DNA from: Methanonatronarchaeum sp. AMET-Sl
Lineage (GTDB): Archaea > Halobacteriota > Methanonatronarchaeia > Methanonatronarchaeales > Methanonatronarchaeaceae
Direction: 5' to 3'
Length of the DNA: 64,000 nucleotides
Assembly (NCBI RefSeq): GCF_029854155.1
Contig: NZ_CP122958.1
Span: 720,001 to 784,000 of the forward strand
Part shown: positions 28,753 through 37,566 of the stretch, piece after piece
Numbering within the stretch: the stretch's first letter is position 1
How the letters are laid out: every line of letters starts with the position of its first letter
Notes under the pieces: generated by a model
Database searches by the model: none
What the model saw: only the letters and a program-made list of their open reading frames with translations
What the model was told of the DNA's origin: nothing
Position numbers and translations under genes: made by a program

Positions 28753-29286
28753 TTATTCTATTAGTAGGAATGGGTATCTGTTCATTTTTTGGTTGTAGTC
28801 TGTTAGTGTGTTTATTGGGTAGTTGTGTTTTTTTGCTGTGTTGTATACGTCTATTGCCATTGCTTCGGCGGATGGTCGTGCTTTTTTGGGGTGTCTGCAT
28901 GTTTTGGGTGTTCCTGTGCATTCTTGGCATAGTTTGCATGGTCCGATGAATAGTGTGTATGTTTTGTGGTATCCGTTTAGGAATAGTTCGTTTTCTATTT
29001 CGATTAGTTGTTGGTTTATTTTGTCTGTCCATTCTGGGTGTTGGTTTGGGTCTTTGAGTGTTTTGGTTATGTGGAATATTACTGCGGTTTTGTATTCTTT
29101 GAAGAATCTTTTGCTTCTTTGTACTGTTGGGGTGTGTGGTGGGCAGTGTGCTGCTGTTCCGTAGTTTGGGCAGTTTTGGCATTTGATTCGAACCCATTCA
29201 CGGATTTCTATGTCTTTTGGGTTGATCCATTTGTATTCTTTGAATCCTTTTTGGTGGAATATTTCTTCTATTTCTTTTTTATTCAA
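28753..29286 (-). CDS. DUF2284 cysteine-rich protein, second copy
   Basis: This 177-residue paralogue of the protein at 3606-4250 keeps the cysteine layout: CQNCPNYGTAAHCPPHTPTV near residue 36 and CKLCQECTGTPKTCRHP near 117, ending RYPFLLIE. It lacks the internal insertion of the longer copy. It probably binds a metal or iron-sulfur cluster; the reaction is unknown. Coding is A/C-rich on the mRNA. It lies downstream of, and on the same strand as, the ArsR-like gene, about 90 bases away. Confidence 0.85.
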   Translation of the reverse strand: MNKKEIEEIFHQKGFKEYKWINPKDIEIREWVRIKCQNCPNYGTAAHCPPHTPTVQRSKRFFKEYKTAVIFHITKTLKDPNQHPEWTDKINQQLIEIENELFLNGYHKTYTLFIGPCKLCQECTGTPKTCRHPKKARPSAEAMAIDVYNTAKKHNYPINTLTDYNQKMNRYPFLLIE

Positions 29287-29379
29287 TTAAACCACTTTAA
29301 ATTGTAGTATTGAATGGTTTAGTAAATAGTTGTTGGAAAATAGTTGTTGGATAACTGTTTTTTGTGTTGGATTGTTGTT

Positions 29380-29727
29380 TTATTTGTTTGTGGTGTTTTT
29401 GTTTGGTATTAGGTTTATCTCTATTTTTTGGGTTTTGAGTTTCCAGTTTTTTTCTGGTGCGCCTTGGCCTTTTTCTTTGTAGTTGTTGACTTTTATTATG
29501 TTGGCGTTTTTTAGTTCTGATAGGTGGTAGTAGAGTGTTGGTTGGGTGATTTTTTGTGTTTTTTGTAGTTGTTTTTTTATTTGGCTGGTGGTTGCTGTGT
29601 CTGTTCCGATTATTTTGATTATTTTCCAGCGGGTTTGGCAGTGTAGGGCTTTGGTTATTTTTTTTAGTTTTTTTATGTTTTTTGTGGGTTGGTGGTTGCA
29701 GCAGTTTTCTTGTTTTTTGTTGCACAA
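29380..29727 (-). CDS. ArsR-like winged-helix regulator
   Basis: This 115-residue protein has a cysteine-bearing N-terminus ([11 protein letters not shown]) and a winged-helix domain. Helices are [19 protein letters not shown] and [20 protein letters not shown], and the wing is at [18 protein letters not shown]. The start appears to be TTG at 29727, 19 bases after the stop of the Cys/His-rich gene, so it is the second gene of that operon. The N-terminal cysteines suggest metal sensing. A 9-5-9 palindrome in the operon promoter is a likely binding site. Confidence 0.75.
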   Translation of the reverse strand: MCNKKQENCCNHQPTKNIKKLKKITKALHCQTRWKIIKIIGTDTATTSQIKKQLQKTQKITQPTLYYHLSELKNANIIKVNNYKEKGQGAPEKNWKLKTQKIEINLIPNKNTTNK

Positions 29728-29746
29728 TTCAGATCTATATATTTTT

Positions 29747-30028
29747 TTATTTTAGTTGTTCTATTTTTTCTTCGACAGCCATTAATTCATATTCGAGTTC
29801 TTGTTTGTATTCATGTAGTTGTTGGATTTTTTCTTCTTTAGATACGAATCTTCTCCAGTTATGTTGGGGCATATGTTCTTCACAATTACATTGGTGTTTA
29901 TGGTTGGTGGTATGGCAGTTGCAGTGGCATGTGCAGTTACTGGAATGGTTGTGTTTTTTTTGTTTGTGGTGTCTGTTTTTTGATTGTTTTTTGTGTTTTG
30001 TTTCGGTTTGGCAGTTACATTTTGTCAT
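29747..30028 (-). CDS. Cys/His-rich metal-binding coiled-coil protein (DUF5320-like)
   Basis: This 93-residue protein has two halves. Residues 4-52 are packed with Cys and His ([20 protein letters not shown]), and residues ~60-93 form a coiled coil ([20 protein letters not shown]). The shape recalls small DUF5320-type proteins found beside metal or iron-sulfur genes in anaerobes. It could store, buffer or deliver a metal. It is the first gene of an operon with an ArsR-like regulator. Confidence 0.65.
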   Translation of the reverse strand: MTKCNCQTETKHKKQSKNRHHKQKKHNHSSNCTCHCNCHTTNHKHQCNCEEHMPQHNWRRFVSKEEKIQQLHEYKQELEYELMAVEEKIEQLK

Positions 30029-30040
30029 ATTAAAAAAACC

Positions 30041-30063
30041 TATTATAGTAATTGACTATAATA
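30041..30063. promoter_or_regulatory. Operator candidate of the Cys/His protein-ArsR operon
   Basis: TATTATAGT-AATTG-ACTATAATA is a perfect 9-5-9 inverted repeat. It lies between the minus-strand TATA region (about 30064-30072) and the ATG at 30028, where a bound repressor would block initiation. Confidence 0.55.
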
Positions 30064-30613
30064 TTATAAAAAACCATTGGAACAAACCTCTGTTTTAATA
30101 AGCCAAATAAAAAAACTTCTTTATTATGGTTTGAATATAGGTATGTTTTATAAAAACATCTCTACGACACATAACTGAAAAACAGTATAAATAGTTTTGT
30201 TACAGAAGTACTACCCAATAAAGGGTTTTATAAACATAATAACTCTAGATATCTCCTTATATATAGTAAATCGATATCTCTATGCAATGTGAAATTAGAT
30301 GTTTTTTAAAGAGGATTTATTCAGCGTTTTGAGGATAAAGTGATGGATTTGCTGCGGGAGCAAGAACCTTCGTTTATTTCAGATACAGTGAACAGGTGGA
30401 TGGAGTGTTTTAAGCAGGTATTATTGATATAATGGTTAAGGACGGAAATAAATTAACAGAAACGTTCGGTTTCGATGAAAAAGGATATAAGTGTAACCAT
30501 GGGTGTTGATGGTGTTGATGTTGATGGTGGTTTTTTGGTTCTGAGGTTATTTTTTTGGGTTTTGGGGATGGAAAACTTTTTATGTCTTATTTAGATAGTT
30601 CTAGTTGATTAAT
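30064..30613. other. Intergenic stretch with a decayed gene
   Basis: Apart from the promoter at its left end and the relic at 30343-30509, I see no gene, repeat or RNA. The last 80 bases are T/G-rich and lead into the small membrane-protein gene. Confidence 0.35.
30343..30509 (+). pseudogene. Decayed or frameshifted gene fragment
   Basis: Frame one reads MDLLREQEPSFISDTVNRWM then ECFKQVLLI and stops at 30430. A second frame starts at an overlapping ATG (30432) and reads MVKDGNKLTETFGFDEKGYK then CNHGC. Both look protein-like, and a single frameshift would join them. The family is not recognised. Confidence 0.3.
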
Positions 30614-30952
30614 ATGTTGTCTTCTATTGTTGCGATTTTGGCTGGTTTGGTGTTGTTAACTGGTGTAATTGGTGTGGTGCCGGCGCTTGGACCGTATTTG
30701 AAGAAGTTTGCTACTTGGCTTGGTGCTTTTCAGGGGTTTATCGGTATTGTTGCGATTATAATTGGTATTCTTGATTTCGGTACGTTGGAGAGTTATCTGT
30801 TGATTATTGCTGGTTTGGTGTTGGCTGCTGGTGTTTTGGTGGCTATACCAGTGTTCGGTAAGTATCTTGAGAAGATAGGTCTGTGGCTTGGGAGTGTTCA
30901 GGTAATTATCGGTATTGTTATTTTGATTGTTGGTATACTGGGATTACTTTGA
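30614..30952 (+). CDS. Small membrane protein made of two duplicated halves
   Basis: From ATG 30614 the product has 112 residues and four hydrophobic helices. The two halves are clear repeats: AGLVLLTGVIGVVPALGPYL ... GIVAIIIGILDF against AGLVLAAGVLVAIPVFGKYL ... GIVILIVGILGL. Each half is two helices joined by a short Lys-containing loop with WLG. No transport motif is recognised. It stands alone. Confidence 0.7.
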   Translation: MLSSIVAILAGLVLLTGVIGVVPALGPYLKKFATWLGAFQGFIGIVAIIIGILDFGTLESYLLIIAGLVLAAGVLVAIPVFGKYLEKIGLWLGSVQVIIGIVILIVGILGLL

Positions 30953-31006
30953 TTGACGGTAGGTGGTTTGCGGTCTGTTGTTGATTGTCGGTCCTTTTTT
31001 TCTTTT

Positions 31007-31396
<390 letters not shown>

Positions 31397-31425
31397 CTTG
31401 GTTTTGTTTTGGTTGGGTTTTATTA

Positions 31426-31434
31426 AATTTATAG
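31426..31434 (-). promoter_or_regulatory. TATA box of the carbonic-anhydrase-like gene
   Basis: CTATAAATT on the minus strand, about 30 bases before the GTG at 31396, fits a leaderless or very short-leader transcript. Confidence 0.45.
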
Positions 31435-31477
31435 TGTTTTTGTTTGTGGTTTGTGGTGTTTTTAGGTTGGCCGAAAC

Positions 31478-31485
31478 TTTTATAG
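31478..31485 (+). promoter_or_regulatory. TATA box of feoAB
   Basis: TTTTATAG with a CGAAAC element before it; the expected transcription start is near 31509, directly upstream of the TTAGG palindrome. Confidence 0.45.
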
Positions 31486-31514
31486 GTTGGTGGGTTTATT
31501 GAATAGTTAGAAAG

Positions 31515-31528
31515 TTAGGTTGCCCTAA
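31515..31528. promoter_or_regulatory. Probable DtxR/IdeR-type iron operator of feoAB
   Basis: TTAGG-TTGC-CCTAA is a perfect 5-4-5 palindrome resembling the core of DtxR/IdeR-family boxes (TTAGGTTAGCCTAA type). It lies 5-20 bases after the expected transcription start of feoA, a blocking position in archaea. Confidence 0.6.
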
Positions 31529-31570
31529 AAAAACGGTGTTTTGTGTTTGTATGTTTGGAGGTGAATATTG

Positions 31571-31888
31571 ATGTCGACTGGAACGAGGTTTTTGAGGTTT
31601 GCTGTTGGGTTGTTTGGTTTAGGTAGTGATGGTGGTGAGGTGGGTAGTGATGGTGTTGTTTCTTTGGATTGTTTAGATTCTGGTTGTGTTGGTGTTATTA
31701 GGGAGGCTCCGGATCATTCTTTGTTGGCTCCTCTTGGTCTTCGGGTTGGTAAGGAGGTTAAGGTTGTGTCTAGACAGGTTTTTGGTGGGCCGGTTGTTGT
31801 TGAGGTTGATGGTAGGGCTTCTGCTGTTGATCGTGGTCTTTGTTGTGAGATAAAGATTGAGCCTCTAGACGATTTGCATGTCAGTTGA
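31571..31888 (+). CDS. feoA: FeoA-domain ferrous iron transport accessory protein
   Basis: The start is the ATG at 31571 with GGAGGTGA 6 bases upstream. Residues ~30-100 form the SH3-like FeoA domain ([42 protein letters not shown]). The first ~25 residues are an extra arm. FeoA is thought to bind FeoB and tune its activity. It overlaps feoB by 11 bases, so the two are translationally coupled. Coding is strongly G/T-rich. The promoter carries a DtxR-type palindrome (31515-31528), so iron repression is expected. Confidence 0.9.
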   Translation: MSTGTRFLRFAVGLFGLGSDGGEVGSDGVVSLDCLDSGCVGVIREAPDHSLLAPLGLRVGKEVKVVSRQVFGGPVVVEVDGRASAVDRGLCCEIKIEPLDDLHVS

Positions 31889-33581
31889 TCGTGTTTTGTT
31901 GGTTGGGCCTCCGAATGTGGGGAAGAGTGTTTTTTTTAATCGTTTTACTGGTCTTGATACTGGTATTGCTAATTATGCGGGTACTACTATTGAGTATAAG
32001 GTTGGTTCGGCTGTTTTTGGTGGTTGTGAGGTTCGTTTGATTGATGTTCCGGGTGTTTATTCTCTTGATGCTACTAATGAGGCTGAAGAGGTTGCTATTG
32101 AGATGCTTGATAGTGATCCGGATGGTGTTGTCTGTGTTCTTGATGCGGATAATTTGGAGAGTAGTCTTTATTTGTTGATGCAGGTTTTGGAGCGGGGTTT
32201 GCCTGTTGTTGTTGCTGTTAATCGTGTTGATTTGTTGAGGGAGCGTGGAGGTTCTATTGATTTTGGTTTGTTGGGTGAGAGGTTGGGTGTTCCTGTTGTT
32301 CCTACTGTTGCTATTAGGGGGGAGGGGTTTGATCGTGTTGGTGAGTTGGTTTGTGATTTATTGAGTGGTGGTGGGGTTGGTTTTAGGTCTGATGTCGATG
32401 GGGTTGGTTGGGGTGGTGTTGAACGGCTTGTGGATGGGGTTTTAGATCGTGGGGAAGAGGGTCGTTTGGATCGTGAGAGGTTGGGTGATTTGTTGGTTAA
32501 GCCTTGGCCTGGTTTGCCTGTTGCTTTTTTGGTGTTGGCTTTGTCTTTTGGTGTTGTTGTTGGTGTTGGTTTGGCTTTGCGTCAGTTTTTGTTGTTGCCT
32601 TTTTTTGAGGGTTTGGTTTTTCCTCCGATTGTTGCGGGTGTTGAGGGTTTGTTTGGGCCGGGTGTGTTTCGTGATATCTTGATTGGTGAGTATGGTTTTT
32701 TGATTAAGGGGTTGGAGTGGCCTTTTGCGTTGGTTTTGCCGTATGTTTTTTCGTTTTATTTGGCGTTGACTTTGTTGGAGGAGTCTGGTTATCTGCCGAG
32801 GTTGGCTGTTTTGTTGGATGGTTTGTTGGGTAAGGTTGGTTTGTCTGGTGGTAATGTGATTCCGTTGTTGTTGAGTTATGGTTGTGCGATTCCTGGTATT
32901 GCTGCTACTCGTACGGCTGGTTCGCGTAGGCGTAGGGTTGTTTTGGCTACTATGATCTGTATGGCGGTTCCGTGTATTGCTCAGACTGGGGCTTTTATTG
33001 CTTTGTTGGCTGAGGCTTCGGTTTTAGCTGTTTTTGGTTTGTTTGTTTTTCATTTTGGGGCTTTGGTTGTTGTGGCTTTGGTTATGGGTCGGTTGTTGGG
33101 TAGTGGTGGTTCGATGGATGTTGTTGAGTTGCCTGCTCTTCTTTCTCCTGATTTAGGGATGTTGTGGAAGAAGTGGGTTATGCGTATGAAGGGTTTTTTG
33201 GTTGATGGTGCTGTTCCTTTGGTTGGTGCTGTTGGTGCGGCGGCTGTTTTGTATGAGACGGGTGTTTTAACGGTTTTGGGGCGTGTTATTGAGCCTGTTG
33301 TTACTGAGTGGTTGTTGTTGCCGAGTGAGGCTGCTGTTCCATTGATTTTGGGTATTGTTAGGCGGGAGTTGACTGTTTTGCCTTTGCTTGAGATGGAGTT
33401 GACTGTTTTACAGTTGTTTGTTGGAGCTTTGGTTGGTTTGTTTTATGTTCCGTGTATTGCTGTGTTGGCGGTTCTTGCTAAGGAGTTTTCCTTTAAGATG
33501 ACTTTGGGTGTTTTGTTGGCTACTGTTGTTGTTGCTTTTGGTGTTGGTGGTGTTGTTGCTCGTGTTGGATTGTTGTTTTAA
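31878..33581 (+). CDS. feoB: Ferrous iron transporter FeoB
   Basis: This 567-residue inner-membrane Fe2+ transporter has an N-terminal GTPase (G1 GPPNVGKSV at 9-17, G2 region NYAGTT, G3 DVPG, G4 VNRVDLL). The membrane part holds the Gate-type segments with [22 protein letters not shown] and a second conserved block, [16 protein letters not shown]. It is shorter than the E. coli protein, as in many archaea. It is coupled to feoA. The mRNA is about 90% G+T in places, unlike most 3' gene parts in this window, which are A/C-rich. Confidence 0.96.
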   Translation: MSVDRVLLVGPPNVGKSVFFNRFTGLDTGIANYAGTTIEYKVGSAVFGGCEVRLIDVPGVYSLDATNEAEEVAIEMLDSDPDGVVCVLDADNLESSLYLLMQVLERGLPVVVAVNRVDLLRERGGSIDFGLLGERLGVPVVPTVAIRGEGFDRVGELVCDLLSGGGVGFRSDVDGVGWGGVERLVDGVLDRGEEGRLDRERLGDLLVKPWPGLPVAFLVLALSFGVVVGVGLALRQFLLLPFFEGLVFPPIVAGVEGLFGPGVFRDILIGEYGFLIKGLEWPFALVLPYVFSFYLALTLLEESGYLPRLAVLLDGLLGKVGLSGGNVIPLLLSYGCAIPGIAATRTAGSRRRRVVLATMICMAVPCIAQTGAFIALLAEASVLAVFGLFVFHFGALVVVALVMGRLLGSGGSMDVVELPALLSPDLGMLWKKWVMRMKGFLVDGAVPLVGAVGAAAVLYETGVLTVLGRVIEPVVTEWLLLPSEAAVPLILGIVRRELTVLPLLEMELTVLQLFVGALVGLFYVPCIAVLAVLAKEFSFKMTLGVLLATVVVAFGVGGVVARVGLLF

Positions 33582-33685
33582 ATATTGGGGTGTTTGGTTT
33601 TGGAGTGGGTAGTTATGGAGATAAACACAGGTTTAAAGGTATTTTGTATTTATTAAATTATAGTTGATTGTTTTGGTGGTTTAAG

Positions 33686-34231
33686 TTGATAAAAAAAATA
33701 TCAAGAAAACTAGAGAAAATATTCAGTGAATCATCCCTCTACTTCAAGATCTATGCCGCACCATACCATAGAGTAGTTAAGAGAGAGATAGAGCTAACAA
33801 AAAAACACGGTAACCTAAAACCACCATTGTTAAACATTGGTTGTGGCAGCATGCCGTTCACCACATACTACTTAGCCAGAGAAACAGACCTCGAAGTAGT
33901 TGCAGTAGACCAAGACAGTGAAATGACAGATCTAGCTAAAAAAACAATCAAAAAACTGGGTCTGGAAAACAAAATAACTGTAATAAATAAAAAGGCAAGT
34001 GAAATCGATTTCAAGGAATACCAAGCCGTATACACAGCGCTGCACCTAAAAAATAAAAAAAAGGTCTATAACCAGTTTATGGAGACAGCCCCCCAAGGAT
34101 CTAGGTTTTTAGTAAGGGAACCTAGAAAGACCTTCAAAAACCACTACGAAGAACTAAATAATAACTCGGTCGACCTTGTTAAACATAGATTGGTTACATT
34201 TGATAGAACCTGTCTGTACATTAAAGATTGA
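33686..34231 (+). CDS. SAM-dependent transferase resembling nicotianamine synthase
   Basis: The TTG at 33686 with GGTGGT upstream is the likely start (about 181 residues). A class I SAM fold is evident: LLNIGCGSMPFTTYYLA, then VVAVDQDSEM and LGLENKITV. The order of features (SGxxPxTxxxLA loop, DxDxxM, YxAVYTALHLKNKKKV, PxGSRFLVREP) resembles the catalytic half of nicotianamine synthase. It lacks the usual N-terminal helical domain, so an ordinary methyltransferase is possible. It lies after feoAB but has its own AT-rich promoter, and precedes a UPF0104 gene by 3 bases. Confidence 0.65.
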   Translation: MIKKISRKLEKIFSESSLYFKIYAAPYHRVVKREIELTKKHGNLKPPLLNIGCGSMPFTTYYLARETDLEVVAVDQDSEMTDLAKKTIKKLGLENKITVINKKASEIDFKEYQAVYTALHLKNKKKVYNQFMETAPQGSRFLVREPRKTFKNHYEELNNNSVDLVKHRLVTFDRTCLYIKD

Positions 34232-34234
34232 AGG

Positions 34235-35233
34235 ATGGCGTTAGGTTTGGACAAAAATTTGAATAAAAAAACGGTTTTATGGATCTTCGGCATCTCAGTT
34301 TTGATGGGGTTAACGGTTTGGGCCGGCTGGACTGAATTGATTGAAGCCCTCTATAAGACCGACCCCCTATACATGTTTTTTTTGCTATTACTACAGTTCT
34401 CTACAACATTGTTGGTAAATTACCAATGGAAATATATTATTGAGAGAGCTGGAAACTACATTGGTTTTTGGAAGACCTATATATTGTTGCGGGCTGGTTA
34501 TTTCGTTGAGTTGGTCACTCCTTCTTCAAAGTTGGGTGGTGAAGCTGCTAAGATAATTCTTTTTAGACATAACACGGAGATGGGGTATACCGATTCAACT
34601 GCGGTGATGCTTGCCCAAAAATATATCTCATTGATACCGTTTCTAGCTATTGCATCAATCTTCACTTTCCTCGGCTATTTTATGTTTGGATTACCAGAAA
34701 TAACGTTTTTAGGCCTCGGTTTTCTAGCCCTAATTGTCTTGAGTTTGGTTGGGTTGGCAGTTTGGTCTAGATATTGGGATGAACCGGTTGTTGAAGCCGG
34801 GGAGGGCCTGATAAATAAAGCTGTATCAGCACTTGGTTTTTTGAGGGAAGCTTCATATGAATCCAGTAAAATATTATCCAAAAAAGATTTCACCTTACTT
34901 TTCTCTATATCGATTTTTATATGGCTTTTGTATCCAGTTAAGGTATGGATAGTTGGTTATATGTTGGGATATGAAATCGGGTTCGTCTTTATAGTGGTTG
35001 TAACCTACGTAAGTTATCTGGTTAGCTTGCTTCCAATAACTCCAGGTGGTTTAGGTACTTTTGAAGGCAGTATGGCGGTTTTTTTCAGTATAAATGGATT
35101 TTCATTCGCTGAAGGCCTTGCTATAGCTCTGGTTTCACGGGTTGTAACATACTGGTTCCCACTATTAATTTCTTTTTTAGCTTCAATCTATTTATCACGG
35201 GGTAAAGAACTACCAGTTTATAGAAAAACCTGA
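34235..35233 (+). CDS. UPF0104/LPG-synthase-type flippase-domain membrane protein
   Basis: This 332-residue protein has seven or eight transmembrane helices. It carries the family marks [18 protein letters not shown] and [20 protein letters not shown]. Relatives include the membrane half of lysyl-phosphatidylglycerol synthase and archaeal proteins probably moving or modifying lipids. It is translationally linked to the SAM-dependent transferase gene (3-base gap), which hints at a joint role, perhaps modification and export of a lipid or metallophore (inference). Confidence 0.88.
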   Translation: MALGLDKNLNKKTVLWIFGISVLMGLTVWAGWTELIEALYKTDPLYMFFLLLLQFSTTLLVNYQWKYIIERAGNYIGFWKTYILLRAGYFVELVTPSSKLGGEAAKIILFRHNTEMGYTDSTAVMLAQKYISLIPFLAIASIFTFLGYFMFGLPEITFLGLGFLALIVLSLVGLAVWSRYWDEPVVEAGEGLINKAVSALGFLREASYESSKILSKKDFTLLFSISIFIWLLYPVKVWIVGYMLGYEIGFVFIVVVTYVSYLVSLLPITPGGLGTFEGSMAVFFSINGFSFAEGLAIALVSRVVTYWFPLLISFLASIYLSRGKELPVYRKT

Positions 35234-35373
35234 TAGAGTTGTATTTGATTTTTTTTAGGTTATAATAATAGTTATTTTATTCCGATATCTTTTTCATTAG
35301 CTTGTATCTATTTTTAGAGTTTTTAGATAGCCTTATTTTGTATTAAAACAAATATATGTTTGGAGGGGATGGT

Positions 35374-35868
35374 TTGTACCAAGAAGGACATATAGGTATC
35401 GCTTTATTATTTTATGGACCCGTAGCCTACATCTACCTAGAATTAGGGACACCATGGCTTGTTTTATTTTTCACAACCCTAACCGCCATCACCCTCGCAA
35501 ACCTACCCGACATAGACCTAAAAACCCGTTTTCTAAGCCACCGCGGCTCCACCCACACAATCCTATTCGCATTAATCATTGGATTATTCACCGCATTCAC
35601 ATTCTTAGGCGTAATCTCCCTCTTCAAACCACTACCCACTGAAATAAGAATTGGAGCCTGGATACTTGGATTCCTAACCGGTTTCACCCCAATACTATCC
35701 CATATATTCGGCGACATGTTAACCCCAATGGGAGTAAAACCATTCTGGCCCATATCAGATAAAAAAATAACAACGAAGATGTTCAAAGCAAGAAACCGAA
35801 TCGCAAACACATCCTTCCTAATAATCGGTGTATTCATATTCACATCGATTATATGGCTACATATCTAA
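35374..35868 (+). CDS. Membrane-bound metal-dependent hydrolase-like protein (YdjM/DUF457)
   Basis: I choose the TTG at 35374 ([16 protein letters not shown]) because GGAGGGG lies 5 bases upstream, and the ATG at 35356 would place that site inside the gene. The product has 164 residues and four or five helices. Its metal-site signature includes EGHIG at the start, [20 protein letters not shown] and [12 protein letters not shown]. The family is probably a membrane phosphohydrolase; the substrate is unknown. It is a single gene with a G/T-rich 5' end and A/C-rich 3' end. Confidence 0.85.
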   Translation: MYQEGHIGIALLFYGPVAYIYLELGTPWLVLFFTTLTAITLANLPDIDLKTRFLSHRGSTHTILFALIIGLFTAFTFLGVISLFKPLPTEIRIGAWILGFLTGFTPILSHIFGDMLTPMGVKPFWPISDKKITTKMFKARNRIANTSFLIIGVFIFTSIIWLHI

Positions 35869-35958
35869 CAAAACTCGTGTTATAAAATACACCACAGAAA
35901 CCTTTAAACCATGAAAAAAAATTTATGAATCTATTACTATAATGAACTAATGATTTAA

Positions 35959-36360
35959 ATGAAGTGTGTAGAGATAGTTGAGACAATGTCGAAATACTTT
36001 GAGAAACAAACAGTAATAGATTTCTTACTACTTAACAGAAAATTCGAAGGAGAAAAATACCGAGTCTGTAATGAGAAACTAATAGACGTTATCTCCATCG
36101 TTATATTATCAGCTGCAAACAACGAAGAAATGTTTCAAGACATAATCAAATGGGGAGATAAAAACAACATCGCCTCTCCAGCAACCTTTTCACGCAGAAA
36201 AAACTTCCTAATAGAACTAGGGCTGATAAAGGAAGAGAAAATAAAAGAAGGAGTAGGTAGGCCCAAATTACTTTTAAAGATAGATCGAGAAGTTTTTGAA
36301 GACACATTCGGTAAAACATTCTTTAAAAAAGAAATAGAAGACAACGGAGACCTAAACTAA
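35959..36360 (+). CDS. Winged-helix regulator (TbsP/DUF5821-like C-terminal domain)
   Basis: This 133-residue protein has a C-terminal winged helix: [19 protein letters not shown], then [20 protein letters not shown] and a wing [13 protein letters not shown]. The ATFSR-x-K-x-x-L-x-x-x-GLI-x-x-E-K-x-x-x-GVGRP pattern is typical of haloarchaeal regulators related to TbsP. The N-terminal effector half is short or reduced. The target is unknown. The gene is convergent with another regulator, and an IS605-like hairpin lies between. Confidence 0.75.
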   Translation: MKCVEIVETMSKYFEKQTVIDFLLLNRKFEGEKYRVCNEKLIDVISIVILSAANNEEMFQDIIKWGDKNNIASPATFSRRKNFLIELGLIKEEKIKEGVGRPKLLLKIDREVFEDTFGKTFFKKEIEDNGDLN

Positions 36361-36368
36361 AAAACTGA

Positions 36369-36425
36369 TTTATCTTGGTTCAGGCCTTAAGACATTTTTC
36401 TCTTCATGGAGAGAGGGGATGTCAC
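36369..36425 (+). repeat. IS200/IS605-like right-end hairpin relic
   Basis: TTATCTTGGTTCAGGCCTTAAGAC leads to a hairpin (TTTCTCT/AGAGAGG) and GGATGTCAC. It matches the copies at 52141 and 55431 along its whole length. The stop codon of the minus-strand gene at 36422-36424 is inside its GTCAC end. Confidence 0.5.
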
Positions 36426-36934
36426 TTACTTAACTGGTTCTTCAACTCCATTACTTCATCCACCCTGTTCTTAGCCTCAACTAACAAATCATCATTAACT
36501 TCCCCTTCAAGTTTACTTAACTCTCTTTTATAAGGACCAAGCCTTTTACCGAGATTACGAGCCTTATCGCTAGATATCTCATCTTTACCCTTAAGTTCCT
36601 GTCTATATATCATTTCAACCTTATCCAATATCCCCTGGACCTTTTCATCACCAACATCATCAACCTGGTTGTTATCTGAGATATCCAATATATCCGAGAT
36701 CATTTCAGCAACCTCCCGGCCCTCATCGGTCAAACAAACCACCTTACGCCTACCCAAGACCTCTGATTTTAACAAACCAAGCTCTTCAAGCTCAGATATA
36801 GTCTTAACTATATGGGAATAACTCCCTTCAGTTCTATGCGAAACCTTCGTTGGATAAGTCTCTCCATCATGATAGACAGTTAGCAAGATCTTCACTGGAA
36901 CCTCTTTGAACAAAGCACGTTTTAATTCCTGCAT
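36422..36934 (-). CDS. MarR/PadR-like winged-helix regulator with charged C-terminal region
   Basis: From ATG 36934 the protein has 170 residues; a TTG at 36955 lies before the expected transcription start. The N-terminal half is a winged helix (KILLTVYHDGETYPTKVSHR, YSHIVKTISELEELGLL, GRRKVVCLTDEGREVAEMI). The second half is helical and highly charged, ending at a TGA that belongs to the end of an IS605-like hairpin. It shares a bidirectional promoter region with the HTH-CBS gene. Confidence 0.75.
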   Translation of the reverse strand: MQELKRALFKEVPVKILLTVYHDGETYPTKVSHRTEGSYSHIVKTISELEELGLLKSEVLGRRKVVCLTDEGREVAEMISDILDISDNNQVDDVGDEKVQGILDKVEMIYRQELKGKDEISSDKARNLGKRLGPYKRELSKLEGEVNDDLLVEAKNRVDEVMELKNQLSK

Positions 36935-36971
36935 TAAACATTCATTTAGAGACAAAGTATAAAAAACTTGA

Positions 36972-36979
36972 TTATAAAC
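36972..36979. promoter_or_regulatory. Shared TATA region of divergent regulators
   Basis: TTATAAAC is 27 bases before the ATG at 37002, giving a leaderless transcript. Its complement GTTTATAA can serve the divergent winged-helix gene whose ATG is at 36934. Confidence 0.45.
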
Positions 36980-37001
36980 CCGATAAATCTATTTCTTTAA
37001 G

Positions 37002-37565
37002 ATGAACTTACCAAGCTTGGGAGACCTAAAAAGGCTAAGAAAAAAAGTTGGGATGACACAGAGCGAACTTGCCGAACGGGCAGGAGTCTCCCAACCATTA
37101 ATAGCCAGAATAGAATCACTCGACATAGACCCACGTTTCTCCACATTCAAAAAAATATACGAAACACTACAAGAAGCGGAAAAAGAAAGAATAAACGCTG
37201 GAGACGTAATGCACACACCAGTAATAACAGTAAAATGCAACCAAGAACTAAAAGACGCAATAAAAGTAATGCGAGACTCAGATTATAGCCAAATACCCGT
37301 AATAGACAGAAACGGAGTCCCAATCGGAAGCATATGCGAAACAACAATAATAAACGAACTAGACTCAACCTCACCAGAAAACATACGCGACAAAAAAGTA
37401 GAAGACGTAATGGGAAGCTGCTTCCCAACAGTCACACCAGTAACAGACCTCGAAGTCGTCATAGGAATGCTAGAATACACACCAGCAATACTAGTAACCG
37501 AAAAAGGAAAACTCAAAGGAGTAATCACAAAACACGACATCATGAAAGTAGCAGAGGAAAAATAA
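37002..37565 (+). CDS. HTH-CBS domain transcription regulator
   Basis: This 187-residue protein combines an XRE-type helix-turn-helix (residues ~5-60, [20 protein letters not shown]) with two CBS domains (from [10 protein letters not shown] and from [10 protein letters not shown]). The CBS pair usually binds an adenine nucleotide. This pairing is widespread in methanogens as a regulator. It is encoded just before, and probably co-transcribed with, the Hps-RraA gene (1-base gap). The promoter spacing suggests a leaderless message. Confidence 0.92.
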   Translation: MNLPSLGDLKRLRKKVGMTQSELAERAGVSQPLIARIESLDIDPRFSTFKKIYETLQEAEKERINAGDVMHTPVITVKCNQELKDAIKVMRDSDYSQIPVIDRNGVPIGSICETTIINELDSTSPENIRDKKVEDVMGSCFPTVTPVTDLEVVIGMLEYTPAILVTEKGKLKGVITKHDIMKVAEEK

Positions 37566-37566
37566 C

